From: Bacillota bacterium
Lineage (GTDB): Bacteria; Bacillota; Clostridia; Christensenellales; Aristaeellaceae
Assembly (NCBI GenBank): GCA_023436585.1
Contig: JAEZIN010000008.1
Coordinates: 62,001 to 126,000, forward strand
Length of the DNA: 64,000 bases
Reading direction: 5' to 3'
Part shown: positions 1 through 8,749 of the stretch, in pieces
How positions within the stretch are numbered: the stretch's first letter is position 1
Layout of the letters: the number at the start of each line of letters is the position of its first letter
Notes under the pieces: generated by a model
Seen by the model: only the letters and a program-made list of their open reading frames with translations
What the model was told of the DNA's origin: nothing
Database searches by the model: none
Position numbers and translations under genes: made by a program

Positions 1-26
1 AAATGGTAGCTAACCTAATAATAACA

Positions 27-55
27 CTAGGGACGCACAATTGATGCGTCCCTAG
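27..55 (-). terminator. Terminator of the collagen-like gene
   Basis: An 11-bp perfect stem (CTAGGGACGCA with its complement, 7-nt loop) lies about 60 nt after the stop codon of the minus-strand collagen-like gene. Read on the minus strand it runs into a T-rich stretch (TGTTATTATTA). Confidence 0.75.
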
Positions 56-112
56 CAGTATTACCATTGATTGTGTCCTTTGATATTCCGAATGCCATGT
101 CTGCCGAAGGGC

Positions 113-3100
113 TTAGAAGACGATCAGGTTCAAATCCGGATTATTGGCTGTCGCGCTCGTGATATTGGTTGCCGCCGTTACGATGACCCTGATTTCATAT
201 AGGCTGGTCGTATTGGCTACAGCAGTATCAACATGGGTATCACAGAATGGAATCCTGTTGGTTCCGGCTGCTGCACCAACCCGGTCCAGAGTCCTGGTGT
301 GAATGAGAGTGGCATCCCTGTAGATGCGGAACTCTGCTGTGATCGAGTAGTTTGCCGTGCTCACAAATTCAAAGCCCTGAGCGTGATCGATCTTCACATC
401 ATCGCCGATGGTAACAGGAACATTTTGTGTTATTACCGTTACTTCTGCCGATGGCGGGAACACCGCTATTGCTCCGGTTGCAGCGTTGAAAAACAAAGCT
501 GGTGTTCCGGCAGGTCCAGTGTCACCTATCGGACCTGTGTCACCTGTGGGGCCAGTCGGGCCGGTATCGCCTGTGGGGCCAGTGTCGCCTGTGGGGCCAG
601 TGTCACCTGTGGGACCTGTATCGCCGGTGGGACCAGTGTCGCCGGTGGGACCTGTGTCGCCCGTGGGACCGGTGTCACCCGTGGGACCAGTGTCACCCGT
701 GGGACCAGTGTCACCCGTGGGACCGGTATCACCCGTGGGACCAGTGTCGCCGGTGGGGCCGGTATCGCCGGTGGGACCGGTGTCGCCGGTGGGGCCTGTG
801 TCGCCAGTGGGGCCAGTGTCGCCGGTGGGACCGGTGGGGCCAGTGGGACCTGTGTCGCCGGTGGGTCCGGTGTCGCCTGTGGGACCGGTGTCGCCGGTAG
901 GCCCAGTGTCGCCAGTGGGACCGGTGTCTCCGGTGGGGCCTGTGTCGCCAGTGGGGCCAGTGGGGCCGGTTGGACCTGTGTCGCCGGTGGGGCCGGTGTC
1001 ACCCGTGGGACCTGTGTCGCCCGTGGGGCCAGTGTCGCCGGTGGGACCAGTGTCACCCGTGGGACCTGTGTCGCCGGTAGGCCCAGTGTCGCCGGTGGGG
1101 CCGGTATCGCCTGTGGGGCCAGTGTCACCGATGGGGCCGGTATCGCCGGTAGGACCGGTGTCGCCCGTGGGGCCGGTGTCGCCCGTGGGACCCGTGTCAC
1201 CCGTGGGACCAGTGTCACCCGTGGGACCCGTGTCACCGGTGGGGCCGGTGTCACCTGTGGGACCAGTGTCACCTGTGGGGCCAGTGTCGCCGGTAGGACC
1301 AGTATCGCCGGTAGACCCAGTGTCGCCGGTGGGGCCGGTATCACCCGTGGGGCCGGTGTCGCCGGTAGGACCGGTGTCGCCCGTGGGGCCGGTATCGCCG
1401 GTAGGACCGGTGTCGCCCGTGGGGCCGGTGTCGCCCGTGGGACCAGTGTCACCCGTGGGACCAGTGTCACCCGTGGGGCCAGTGTCACCTGTGGGGCCGG
1501 CGTCACCTGTGGGGCCGGTGTCACCTGTGGGACCAGTGTCACCTGTGGGGCCAGTGTCGCCCGTGGGACCAGTGTCGCCGGTGGGGCCGGTGTCGCCTGT
1601 GGGGCCAGTATCGCCGGTGGGACCTGTGTCGCCGGTGGGTCCGGTGTCGCCAGTGGGACCAGTGTCACCCGTAGGACCAGTGTCACCTGTCGGGCCGGTA
1701 ATCGAGGGATTTTCTATTGTTACCGTAGCCGAACCTGGTGTAACGGTTATATCAAGTGTTGTGCTCTGGAATTCCAAATTCTCTCCGAACCCAACTACGG
1801 CTGTCCCCGTTGTGCCTAACACTTCAAAAAGAGGTGTACCTGCCGCTACGCCTGCAGGTCCAGTATCGCCTGTCGGACCTGTAGGACCGGTGTCGCCGGT
1901 GGGGCCAGTGTCGCCAGTGGGACCAGTGTCACCTGTCGGACCAGTGTCGCCAGTGGGACCAGTGTCACCCGTGGGACCAGTGTCACCTGTCGGGCCGGTG
2001 TCGCCAGTGGGACCAGTGTCACCGGTGGGGCCGGTGTCGCCAGTGGGACCAGTGTCACCCGTAGGACCAGTGTCACCTGTCGGGCCGGTGTCACCTGTCG
2101 GGCCAGTGTCGCCAGTGGGGCCTGTGTCACCCGTGGGACCAGTGTCGCCAGTGGGACCGGTGTCACCAGTAGGACCAGTGTCACCGGTGGGGCCGGTGTC
2201 GCCGGTGGGGCCGGTGTCGCCGGTGGGGCCAGTGTCACCGGTGGGGCCAGTGTCACCGGTGGGGCCTGTCGGGCCGGTCGGACCTGTGGGGCCAGTATCA
2301 CCCGTGGGACCAGTGTCGCCTGTGGGGCCGGTGTCGCCAGTGGGGCCAGTGTCACCCGTGGGACCAGTATCACCCGTAGGACCAGTGTCGCCGGTGGGGC
2401 CAGTGTCACCGGTGGGACCTGTTGGACCTGTTGGGCCGGTGTCACCAGTAGGTCCAGTGGGGCCTGTGGGACCTGTGGGACCTGTGGGACCTGTGGGACC
2501 TGTGGGGCCTGTGGGACCTGTGGGGCCTGTGGGGCCTGTGGGACCTGTGGGGCCTGTGGGGCCGGTGTCACCCGTAGCTCCAGTGGGGCCTGTCGGGCCG
2601 GTGTCACCCGTAGCACCTGTCGGGCCCGTCGGACCTGTAGGACCTGTTGGGCCAGTATCTCCGGTGGGGCCTGTCGGGCCGATGTCGCCCGTAGGACCAG
2701 TGTCGCCGGTAGGGCCGGTGTCACCAGTAGCTCCGGTAGGGCCGGTCGGGCCAGTAGGACCAGTTGGGCCAGTGGGGCCTGTCGGACCTGTCGGGCCGGT
2801 GTCACCAGTAGGACCTGTCGGCCCTGTGGAACCTATCGGGCCGGTTGGGCCGGTATCGCCGGTGGCGCCGACAATATCATCTTCCATGACAACAAGCGTA
2901 GCTGTCAGCGGAACAACCGTCGAATAATAAACGGTACTGGTGGATGCGTTTACAAGTGAAACGGTAACAGGCGCCGCAGCCACATCAATGATGGCGATGC
3001 CCACAACCTCTCCGGTTTTGGCTGGCGAATTCCCTTCCAGGAAATCCCCCTGGGAGGATTGCAGCGCGAAGACGATGCCTGTTGCGGACATAGATGTCTG

Positions 3101-3277
3101 CGTCGCAACCCACCAGTCCAGAACATATCTGCCAGCCTCATTGAAGGTAATCACGCCTGTTGCGTTGTTATAGGTTATATTTCCAGCGGAATAGACCGTT
3201 GTTTCAAAAATCACGTTGCTTCCAACGGCCACCGAGCCAGCAGATGATCTTTCTATTTGTAATGCGATGTTGCTCAT
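113..3277 (-). CDS. Giant collagen-like spore-surface (BclA-type) protein
   Basis: Predicted 1054-aa structural protein. Residues 1 to about 136 form a beta-rich domain resembling the C1q/TNF-like jelly roll found at the C-terminus of BclA exosporium proteins. Two long Gly-X-Y collagen blocks follow (about 137-475 and 527-922), mostly GPTGDT or GPTGPT, split by a roughly 50-aa non-collagen segment. A roughly 130-aa C-terminal beta-rich domain ends the protein. The Thr-rich repeats suit O-glycosylation, as known for BclA, and glycosylation genes follow on the same strand. I chose the ATG at 3277 because AGGGGG precedes it at good spacing; a longer in-frame GTG start at 3394 has no Shine-Dalgarno sequence. 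There is no signal peptide, as expected for a mother-cell-made spore protein. The role is inferred from architecture and context; the exact repeat number could suffer assembly collapse. Confidence 0.85.
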   Translation of the reverse strand: MSNIALQIERSSAGSVAVGSNVIFETTVYSAGNITYNNATGVITFNEAGRYVLDWWVATQTSMSATGIVFALQSSQGDFLEGNSPAKTGEVVGIAIIDVAAAPVTVSLVNASTSTVYYSTVVPLTATLVVMEDDIVGATGDTGPTGPIGSTGPTGPTGDTGPTGPTGPTGPTGPTGPTGPTGATGDTGPTGDTGPTGDIGPTGPTGDTGPTGPTGPTGPTGATGDTGPTGPTGATGDTGPTGPTGPTGPTGPTGPTGPTGPTGPTGPTGPTGPTGPTGDTGPTGPTGPTGDTGPTGDTGPTGDTGPTGDTGPTGDTGPTGDTGPTGDTGPTGPTGPTGPTGDTGPTGDTGPTGDTGPTGDTGPTGDTGPTGDTGPTGDTGPTGDTGPTGDTGPTGDTGPTGDTGPTGDTGPTGDTGPTGDTGPTGDTGPTGDTGPTGDTGPTGDTGPTGDTGPTGDTGPTGDTGPTGPTGDTGPAGVAAGTPLFEVLGTTGTAVVGFGENLEFQSTTLDITVTPGSATVTIENPSITGPTGDTGPTGDTGPTGDTGPTGDTGPTGDTGPTGDTGPTGDTGPTGDTGPTGDTGPTGDTGPTGDAGPTGDTGPTGDTGPTGDTGPTGDTGPTGDTGPTGDTGPTGDTGPTGDTGPTGDTGPTGDTGSTGDTGPTGDTGPTGDTGPTGDTGPTGDTGPTGDTGPTGDTGPTGDTGPTGDTGPTGDTGPIGDTGPTGDTGPTGDTGPTGDTGPTGDTGPTGDTGPTGDTGPTGDTGPTGDTGPTGPTGPTGDTGPTGDTGPTGDTGPTGDTGPTGDTGPTGDTGPTGPTGPTGDTGPTGDTGPTGDTGPTGDTGPTGDTGPTGDTGPTGDTGPTGDTGPTGDTGPTGDTGPTGDTGPTGDTGPTGDTGPTGDTGPTGDTGPTGPTGDTGPIGDTGPAGTPALFFNAATGAIAVFPPSAEVTVITQNVPVTIGDDVKIDHAQGFEFVSTANYSITAEFRIYRDATLIHTRTLDRVGAAAGTNRIPFCDTHVDTAVANTTSLYEIRVIVTAATNITSATANNPDLNLIVF

Positions 3278-3478
3278 TGTAATCCCCCTAATACTTTTCA
3301 GTAGGTCATCCGTTGCAAATCCAACCCTTGGCGGGTCTTGTATGGTTGGTGAAACAGCAAAGGCAATACTGCTTCCAGCCCATTTGCCGGCCACGGCTGC
3401 AGCATTTCGAGAATCTTACCTTTTTTCCCTTACACGGCTTTTGAAATGCGTATTCACACGGTTCACGGGTTTTGCGCC

Positions 3479-3508
3479 ATGGCATCACAAATAACAATGT
3501 GATGCCAT
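3479..3508. repeat. 10-bp inverted repeat between GT gene and collagen gene
   Basis: ATGGCATCAC is repeated inverted with a 10-nt loop. It lies after the stop codon of the minus-strand transferase gene and at the predicted start of the collagen transcript. No T-run follows, so it may be a weak terminator or a 5' stabilising hairpin. Confidence 0.5.
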
Positions 3509-3510
3509 AA

Positions 3511-3539
3511 TAGAATATGATTCTACCAAAATATTTGTG
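3511..3539 (-). promoter_or_regulatory. Candidate sigma-K promoter for the collagen-like gene
   Basis: On the minus strand a -35 CACA, a 16-bp spacer and a -10 CATATTCTA match the known sigma-K consensus (AC, N16, CATAnnnTA) fully. It overlaps the intergenic end of the transferase gene and would give a leader of about 230 nt. Sigma-K drives late mother-cell genes, which fits an exosporium protein. Confidence 0.55.
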
Positions 3540-3549
3540 TGGACAATGT

Positions 3550-4392
3550 TCAATGCGAAATCATCTTGTTGTACTGCATCTGAAAAAAGCTTTTGTGCCA
3601 TTCACTTTTATGAAGCATGCTCAAATGCTTCAGCCCCATCAGCCCGTATTGCTTGATCAAGCCATTGAAATTGACCATTACATCGCCGCCCATGTTCATC
3701 CTTTGGCCGGCAATCGCGTGATAAACGACTGAGTTGAAGCTTATTTTCGGAAACCAATTCCTTTTCGTCCCATAGTAATAGTAATAACCAAGGAGCATGC
3801 TGTCGTCTTCAAAACATTGACCGCCCTTCAAAAAATCGGTATTATATCCGCCCGATGCTTTCAGGGCTTTGGAAACATGGATGCAGGGATTGGTAAACCC
3901 ATGGAGGACGGTATCCTCCCGCAGGCCCTGAAGGAAGGAGCCGAATTCCTCCTTCGCCTTTGGCAGCACAAAAGTCCTATTCAAAAAAGGCATGCTGCCC
4001 TGCTTGTCAACAATTCCGCAGCTTATCAGGGGTTCGTCGTGGGTGTCCAGGTAATCGGTCAAAGCGTTTTCCCATAAAGGCGGGAAAAGCATATCCAGGT
4101 GGAGTTCGCTGATATACAAACTATCGGAAAAGTTTTCCCAAACGTAATCAAAACACCGCTGCCGCCCCAAGGATGTTCCAACATTGGCCCCCTCGCCTAT
4201 CACATGGCAGTCAAGGCCGAACCCTGACAGAAAATCCTTCAGCCTGTCGTTCGTCCAAAAGCCCTGGTTGTACACCACCACCGTTTTATGGGCGCTGGCT
4301 GCCAGCGACTGAAGGCAGGCTTTTGCCATGTCCAGATCCTCAGCAAGCCTGTTTTCCCGAAGAAGAAACAGCAGCGTATGAATCAGCTTCAT
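3550..4392 (-). CDS. Putative glycosyltransferase (GT-A, family 2-like)
   Basis: A 280-aa cytosolic protein. The N-terminal half alternates beta/alpha like GT-A transferases, with VVVYNQG near the start and an acidic ELHLDM segment near residue 97 that could be the DxD-like nucleotide-sugar site. The ATG overlaps the stop codon of the upstream dehydratase gene (ATGA), indicating translational coupling. Its position between a UDP-sugar dehydratase and a collagen-like protein suggests it transfers a sugar to the spore-surface protein or extends a glycan there. The family assignment is by overall feel rather than a strong motif, so donor and acceptor are unknown. Confidence 0.6.
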   Translation of the reverse strand: MKLIHTLLFLLRENRLAEDLDMAKACLQSLAASAHKTVVVYNQGFWTNDRLKDFLSGFGLDCHVIGEGANVGTSLGRQRCFDYVWENFSDSLYISELHLDMLFPPLWENALTDYLDTHDEPLISCGIVDKQGSMPFLNRTFVLPKAKEEFGSFLQGLREDTVLHGFTNPCIHVSKALKASGGYNTDFLKGGQCFEDDSMLLGYYYYYGTKRNWFPKISFNSVVYHAIAGQRMNMGGDVMVNFNGLIKQYGLMGLKHLSMLHKSEWHKSFFQMQYNKMISH

Positions 4393-5411
4393 TTTTCGTT
4401 CCACATCCTTAACTCGTCCGCCACATACTCACAGCGGAGCAGTTTCTCCTTCAGCTCCTCGTCGTTCAATTGATGGGTATTGTTGGAGGTATACTCCTGC
4501 ATGGAGACAATGGCCTGGTTTCCATCGCTGATATATTTGGCGTAATTAAGGCCACCCACATCCGCCGGTATCTTGAAGAAGTCTCCCATGTCCACCGCGG
4601 TTGCGCTTTCCTCCCTGGTCAAAAGCGTCTCATGCATTTTTTCCCCCAGCCGGACACCAATCACTTGAACGGGATTGTCCGCATGGAAAAGCTCCTTCAG
4701 CGCCTTCGCCAGGTCACCTATATTGCAGGCCGGCGCTTTCTTGACCATCAGGTCGCCGGCGTGCGCGTTTTTAAAGGCAAAGACCACCAGGTCAATCGCC
4801 TCTGTCAGATCCATTAAAAAGCGGGTCATATTGGGATCGGTAATGGTGAGGGGGTTCCCGCTCTTGATCTGCTGGATAAAAAGCGGGATCACCGAGCCCC
4901 TGGATGCCATGACATTGCCGTAGCGCGTCCCGCAGATAAGCGTTTTGCCTTCGTCGACGGTTCTGGATTTGGCGATGAAAATTTTCTCCATCAAGGCTTT
5001 CGATATGCCCATGGCATTCACGGGGTAGACTGCTTTGTCGGTGGAAAGACACACGATTTTTTTAACTCCGGCCGCGATGGCCGCGGTGAGCACGTTCTCC
5101 GATCCCAACACGTTTGTCTTCACCGCCTCCAGCGGAAAGAACTCGCAGCTAGGCACCTGCTTGAGCGCCGCCGCGTGAAAAATATAATCGACCCCGTACA
5201 TGGCATCCCTGAGGCTTTGCATATCGCGGACATCGCCCACGAAGAATTTCAGCTTCTTGCTATTGTAGACTTTGCGCATGTCATCCTGCTTTTTTTCATC
5301 CCTCGAAAAAATGCGGATCTCCCGGATGCCAGTTGGGAGAAACCGCTTGAGCACCGCATTGCCAAAAGAACCCGTGCCGCCTGTTATAAGCAGCGTTTTA
5401 TCTTCAAACAT
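4389..5411 (-). CDS. UDP-GlcNAc 4,6-dehydratase (FnlA/CapE/WbjB type)
   Basis: A 340-aa short-chain dehydrogenase of the polysaccharide-biosynthesis (CapD/FnlA) type. It has the Rossmann motif TGGTGSFG at the N-terminus, STDKAVYP and the family signature MGISKALMEK, where Met replaces the usual catalytic Tyr of SDRs. GTRYGNVMASRGS and the C-terminal GDFFKIPAD and YTSNNTHQL segments match the FnlA subgroup closely. Such enzymes convert UDP-GlcNAc to a 2,6-dideoxy-4-keto intermediate of L-FucNAc-type sugars. No obvious FnlB or FnlC partners are present here. I prefer the start at 5411 (family N-terminus MFEDKTLLITG); the open frame extends to 5540. It is translationally coupled to the following transferase gene. 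Confidence 0.82.
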   Translation of the reverse strand: MFEDKTLLITGGTGSFGNAVLKRFLPTGIREIRIFSRDEKKQDDMRKVYNSKKLKFFVGDVRDMQSLRDAMYGVDYIFHAAALKQVPSCEFFPLEAVKTNVLGSENVLTAAIAAGVKKIVCLSTDKAVYPVNAMGISKALMEKIFIAKSRTVDEGKTLICGTRYGNVMASRGSVIPLFIQQIKSGNPLTITDPNMTRFLMDLTEAIDLVVFAFKNAHAGDLMVKKAPACNIGDLAKALKELFHADNPVQVIGVRLGEKMHETLLTREESATAVDMGDFFKIPADVGGLNYAKYISDGNQAIVSMQEYTSNNTHQLNDEELKEKLLRCEYVADELRMWNEK

Positions 5412-5568
5412 TCCTGTGAACCAACTTTCCTGAGCATGGGCAAAAACGCCGCAGCGCTTCGGCCTTGATACATCATATTCAAAATTTACAAAGACGCCCA
5501 TTCCCATCGGGGCAAAAGCCGCGCACAACGGGCACGGCATCCGGAACCGGACAAAAAGGAGGATGCAT

Positions 5569-5594
5569 CGTCAGCCGGTGATGCCAGGCTGACG
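5569..5594. repeat. 8-bp hairpin between cgeB-like and dehydratase genes
   Basis: CGTCAGCC pairs with GGCTGACG across a 10-nt loop, directly downstream of the minus-strand CgeB-like gene. No T-run follows on either strand, so it is probably an intra-operon RNA hairpin rather than a terminator. Confidence 0.4.
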
Positions 5595-5618
5595 GCATAA
5601 AACCTTATTCACTTCGGA

Positions 5619-6614
5619 TTATGGCCAGTATTTCTTCATCAGCTCCAGGATATATTCAGCCCTCTGCTTATAGGTATGCTGCTGCACGCTATTGAGCCCG
5701 CTTTCCCGTACCTTCTTCCATTCATCCTGGTTCTCACGGTAATACTTGACCAGTTCCAGCGTCTGCTCCGGCGAGGAGGATACGGCCAGATCACGGCCTG
5801 GCACAAACAGCTCGCGCAACGCCGCATTGTCATATGACAGTGCAAACCCGCCGGAACCCAATATCTCAAAGGTGCGCTTTGTAATCGTATGCTCATGGTT
5901 TTGCGTCACCAGGTTGATAAAGGAGCTGTTGTAGCAAGCACATGTTTTTTCATATGCCATAAACGGGTGAAAAAAGGTTTCCGGAACATCGATGCCAATC
6001 AAGCTTTTGATCAGAAGACGATAGCCCGTATCCCCATAGAAGTGAACCTGATAGCCGTTTTCCAGCAGCGGCTTTACCAGAGCCTTAACGGAAGTATAGC
6101 GGTAATGGTTGGGATATTGCTGATAAAACTCCAAATAGCCGTTGCCGATGAGGTTAATAAAGTAGCTGTCGTTTTCGTAGCCCGCAAGCGGCCGGTGGGT
6201 CGCGGGGCTGTACGCATAATACATCATTTCGCAGAGGAAGTGCCTGTTCAAAACAAATTCCCGCATTTCCGGGCACATGGTCAGCACCAGATCGGGCTTG
6301 GACAGGTAAATCATATCCATCTCGATTCCATCCCCCAATGCGGACTTATAATACGTGCTGGAGATGCCATCCGTATCCCAGTGTATATATTTCATCGCGG
6401 AAGGACCGCGTTTGCCCACATACAATAGCGCTCCGCGCCTGAATTCTATGGGGGCACCCATGGTGATCAACAGATCGGGCGCCCCGTCTTCCAATTCTTT
6501 TTGAATCTGCTCCACTGTCTCCGCCTGTATGATTCTCACCTGGCAGCCGGCCTGCTGGAACCCCCACATCATGTCTATGGAGAAGATTTTGTTGCCCCAA
6601 ATAAATACCTTCAT
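5619..6614 (-). CDS. CgeB-like glycosyltransferase (spore maturation)
   Basis: A 331-aa protein resembling CgeB/YkvP, the GT-B-type transferases of the sigma-K-controlled spore-crust glycosylation genes. The C-terminal half contains HTITKRTFEILGSGGFAL followed by ELFVPGRDL, the typical donor-binding segment of this family. The N-terminal half has Rossmann-like strands (LLITMGAPIEF). GGAAGG lies 8 nt before the ATG. It probably starts a unit with the dehydratase and second transferase and decorates the spore surface protein downstream. Donor sugar is unknown. Confidence 0.75.
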   Translation of the reverse strand: MKVFIWGNKIFSIDMMWGFQQAGCQVRIIQAETVEQIQKELEDGAPDLLITMGAPIEFRRGALLYVGKRGPSAMKYIHWDTDGISSTYYKSALGDGIEMDMIYLSKPDLVLTMCPEMREFVLNRHFLCEMMYYAYSPATHRPLAGYENDSYFINLIGNGYLEFYQQYPNHYRYTSVKALVKPLLENGYQVHFYGDTGYRLLIKSLIGIDVPETFFHPFMAYEKTCACYNSSFINLVTQNHEHTITKRTFEILGSGGFALSYDNAALRELFVPGRDLAVSSSPEQTLELVKYYRENQDEWKKVRESGLNSVQQHTYKQRAEYILELMKKYWP

Positions 6615-6655
6615 ACCATCAGCCTTCCGTACCTATCAATTGCTTCATCCGGCTT

Positions 6656-6684
6656 CATTCTATGAGTAGAATAGCGCCAAGGTA
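6656..6684 (-). promoter_or_regulatory. Candidate sigma-K-like promoter of the cgeB-like gene
   Basis: Minus strand: TACC, a 16-bp spacer, then CATAGAATG. This matches the sigma-K consensus except for the last -10 base and one -35 flank. It would start transcription about 35 nt upstream of the ATG. Confidence 0.35.
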
Positions 6685-6799
6685 CGCGGCGGAAATATCT
6701 GCAGTTGGATATCAGGTGCTTGGAGGAAGCAAACCAAAACCGGACACATCAAAAACCGGGAAGGACTTCATCCCCCCGGCTGCATTACAGACCCATGAA

Positions 6800-7858
6800 C
6801 TATTTCCCTTTGAATGACGCTGCGATCCTGGCGCGTTTGAGCGCCTTCCCGCCTGACGGCCCATGCCTCTCCCGCTCCCAGAGCACAATGTCCCGCATGG
6901 TCTCCTCAATGGACCGCACGGTGTAACCGATCTCCGTCTTTGCCTTTTCGCTGGAGAACAGATCGTTGGCTCTTAAGGTATACAAGGAATAGCGCGTAAA
7001 CAGCGGACGGCGGCTGCGGCACTTATCCAGTGTTTCCGCAAGGGGAGCAAATGCGGATACAAGCCAAAGCGGCAGTGCCAGCGGACGCCTTTTGATGCCG
7101 GCATACTTTTGGATAAGATCCGTAAGCTGACTGATCTCATAATGCCTGTTGGCCAGGATATAGCAATGGCCCGGCTTTCCGTTTTCCATTGCCAATAAAC
7201 ATCCTCGGGCCACGTCCCGCACATCCACAAAATCATACCCGCCCTTTACAATGGCCGGCAGTCGCCCATACAGATAATCCCTGAAGATCTGGTTGGAGTG
7301 GTTGCTGCCCTGGTCCCCCGGGCCTATGATGCCGCTGGGATGAACCACCACCGCATCAAGACCGCTTTTGGCGACGTTCAATACGATTTGCGTAGCCTCC
7401 GCCTTCGTTTTGGCATACGCTCCTGTAACCGCGCGACTATCAAAAACATCCGCTTCCCGTATGGTTTCGCCTCTTGGCTTTTCCGGCAGCGCATGCACGG
7501 AGCTGACGTACAGCATGCGCTTTACCTTGCTTTCCAGGCAAAGCTCCGCCATGTTCCTGGTACCCTCCACATTCACCCTGCGCAGGTTTTCATCCGCCTT
7601 TGCGGCGATTGTCACGATTCCCGCCGCGTGGATAACATACAACTCCTCCCCCGGCTGATGCGCAAAAAAGGGGCGAAGGGAATCCTTATCCCGCACATCC
7701 CCCAAAACACACTCCACCAAAAGCCCCTTGAGCAGGGAATCGTTTTCCCCCGCCAGCTTCAAGACGCGGACCCTATCCCCCCTAGACACAAGCATTTGTA
7801 CGATCTGGCTGCCCAGATGGCCGCACGCCCCTGTCACAAGATAGATTTTGTTCACCAA
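6800..7858 (-). CDS. NAD(P)-dependent extended SDR (epimerase / dihydroflavonol-reductase-like)
   Basis: A 352-aa extended short-chain dehydrogenase. It has the nucleotide motif VTGACGHLGSQI at the N-terminus, the catalytic YAKTK near the middle (YxxxK), YVSSVHAL carrying the catalytic Ser, and a DVRDVARG segment typical of 3beta-HSD/dihydroflavonol-reductase-like epimerases. The substrate is not predictable. An in-frame ATG at 7864 is only 1 nt from AAGGAG, so I prefer the TTG at 7858 with 7-nt spacing. The divergent TetR-type regulator and shared operator suggest induction by a small molecule. It is the same strand as the spore glycosylation genes but separated by about 185 nt, so membership in that pathway is unproven. 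Confidence 0.75.
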   Translation of the reverse strand: MVNKIYLVTGACGHLGSQIVQMLVSRGDRVRVLKLAGENDSLLKGLLVECVLGDVRDKDSLRPFFAHQPGEELYVIHAAGIVTIAAKADENLRRVNVEGTRNMAELCLESKVKRMLYVSSVHALPEKPRGETIREADVFDSRAVTGAYAKTKAEATQIVLNVAKSGLDAVVVHPSGIIGPGDQGSNHSNQIFRDYLYGRLPAIVKGGYDFVDVRDVARGCLLAMENGKPGHCYILANRHYEISQLTDLIQKYAGIKRRPLALPLWLVSAFAPLAETLDKCRSRRPLFTRYSLYTLRANDLFSSEKAKTEIGYTVRSIEETMRDIVLWERERHGPSGGKALKRARIAASFKGK

Positions 7859-7882
7859 TGCCATGCTCCTTCCGAACATAAA

Positions 7883-7895
7883 CAACAAGTTGTTG
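7883..7895. promoter_or_regulatory. Candidate TetR operator (CAACAA-G-TTGTTG)
   Basis: A 13-bp palindrome lies between the divergent SDR and TetR genes. It overlaps the -35 of the tetR promoter and lies just downstream of the SDR promoter, so binding there could silence both. Confidence 0.5.
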
Positions 7896-7940
7896 ATTAT
7901 CTCCCTGCTATCAGTATAATAAAGGCAGATGGGAGATACA
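7893..7940. promoter_or_regulatory. Divergent overlapping promoters of SDR gene and tetR-type gene
   Basis: Plus strand: TTGATT (7893-7898), 16 bp, TATAAT (7915-7920) for the regulator. Minus strand: TTGTAT (7935-7940), 16 bp, TATACT (7913-7918) for the SDR gene. The two -10 boxes share four bases, so the promoters exclude each other. Confidence 0.6.
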
Positions 7941-8023
7941 ACAAACAGCCTGATCGATTCTGTCCGAAAGGCGACATATGAGGAAAGAGTTGTACGACAC
8001 GTATGTAAAAAGGAGGTGCCGGC

Positions 8024-8599
8024 ATGGAAAAGGAAATGGACCAGCGCGTGAGAATGACAAAGCTGATGCTGCGGCGGGGCCTGATCGGCCTGCTGGAGAA
8101 AAAGCAGCTCAAGGACGTCAGCGTGACGGAGCTTTGCAGGCAGTCGGGCATCAACAGGGGCACATTCTATGCCCACTACAAGGATATTGACGACCTGCAC
8201 CGCAGCATTGAGGAGGAGGTTTTCGCGGAAATACAAAAAACGATGGAGGCCCACCCCATCCACCCGGCCGGATACCGGGCGCTGAAGGAGCAGTCCATCT
8301 ATTACGCCGTTTATGATTTTCTGGATCACAGCGGCGACCTTCGCAGCCTTTTAATGAACAGCCAGGCCTACAATCCCCTGCTGCAAAAGCTGCTGGCCCT
8401 GGGCTATGACAAGTTCGTTTCTGAATACCGCAGGCTTCATCCCGGCCCCGATGAGGATCAAATCCGCTTCACCTTCCATTTTGTGGCCGCAGGGTTTTTG
8501 AGCCTGCTGAAGGAATGGATCGGCAGCGGCCGCAGGGAACCGGTGGAGCTGATGGCCAAAAGAACAGAGCAGCTGGCGCTGGCCTGCATCAAGGCATAG
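8024..8599 (+). CDS. TetR/AcrR family transcriptional regulator
   Basis: A 191-aa DNA-binding regulator. The N-terminal helix-turn-helix (VTELCRQSGINRGTFYAHY, residues about 34-52) is a textbook TetR domain. The all-helical C-terminal part, ending FHFVAAGFLSLLKEWI, looks like the TetR_C_7-type ligand domain. AAGGAGG precedes the ATG. It is transcribed away from the SDR gene and probably represses both genes through the palindrome between them. Confidence 0.88.
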   Translation: MEKEMDQRVRMTKLMLRRGLIGLLEKKQLKDVSVTELCRQSGINRGTFYAHYKDIDDLHRSIEEEVFAEIQKTMEAHPIHPAGYRALKEQSIYYAVYDFLDHSGDLRSLLMNSQAYNPLLQKLLALGYDKFVSEYRRLHPGPDEDQIRFTFHFVAAGFLSLLKEWIGSGRREPVELMAKRTEQLALACIKA

Positions 8600-8664
8600 C
8601 CTGTCCGCCATAAAAGTACCCTTGCCGTATGAAGGATAACCCCATCGTGGGGTACCCTTCCCCG

Positions 8665-8693
8665 TTGACTCGACGCGCTTTTTGCTTTACAAT
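8665..8693 (+). promoter_or_regulatory. Sigma-A promoter of the yybS-rplI-dnaB operon
   Basis: TTGACT, 17-bp spacer, TACAAT, about 55 nt upstream of the first ATG. Confidence 0.7.
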
Positions 8694-8749
8694 ATATAGA
8701 ATCCCTGTTGTAAAAACCCGTATGGCGCGGCCTGAAAAGGAGCTGTCCC

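Noticed and set aside
520..2870. CRISPR-like or satellite array
   Set aside because: The repeats are in-frame codons of the collagen rod with no unique spacers.
408..2927. Long plus-strand open frame of GPVSPV repeats opposite the collagen gene, and other long frames in the same region
   Set aside because: It is the reverse complement of the Gly-X-Y repeats, which lack stop codons in several frames. It has no ribosome-binding site or non-repeat domain.
8639..8653. ACCCCA/TGGGGT hairpin after the tetR-type gene as terminator
   Set aside because: Only 6 bp with a 3-nt loop and no T-run; it is too weak to call.
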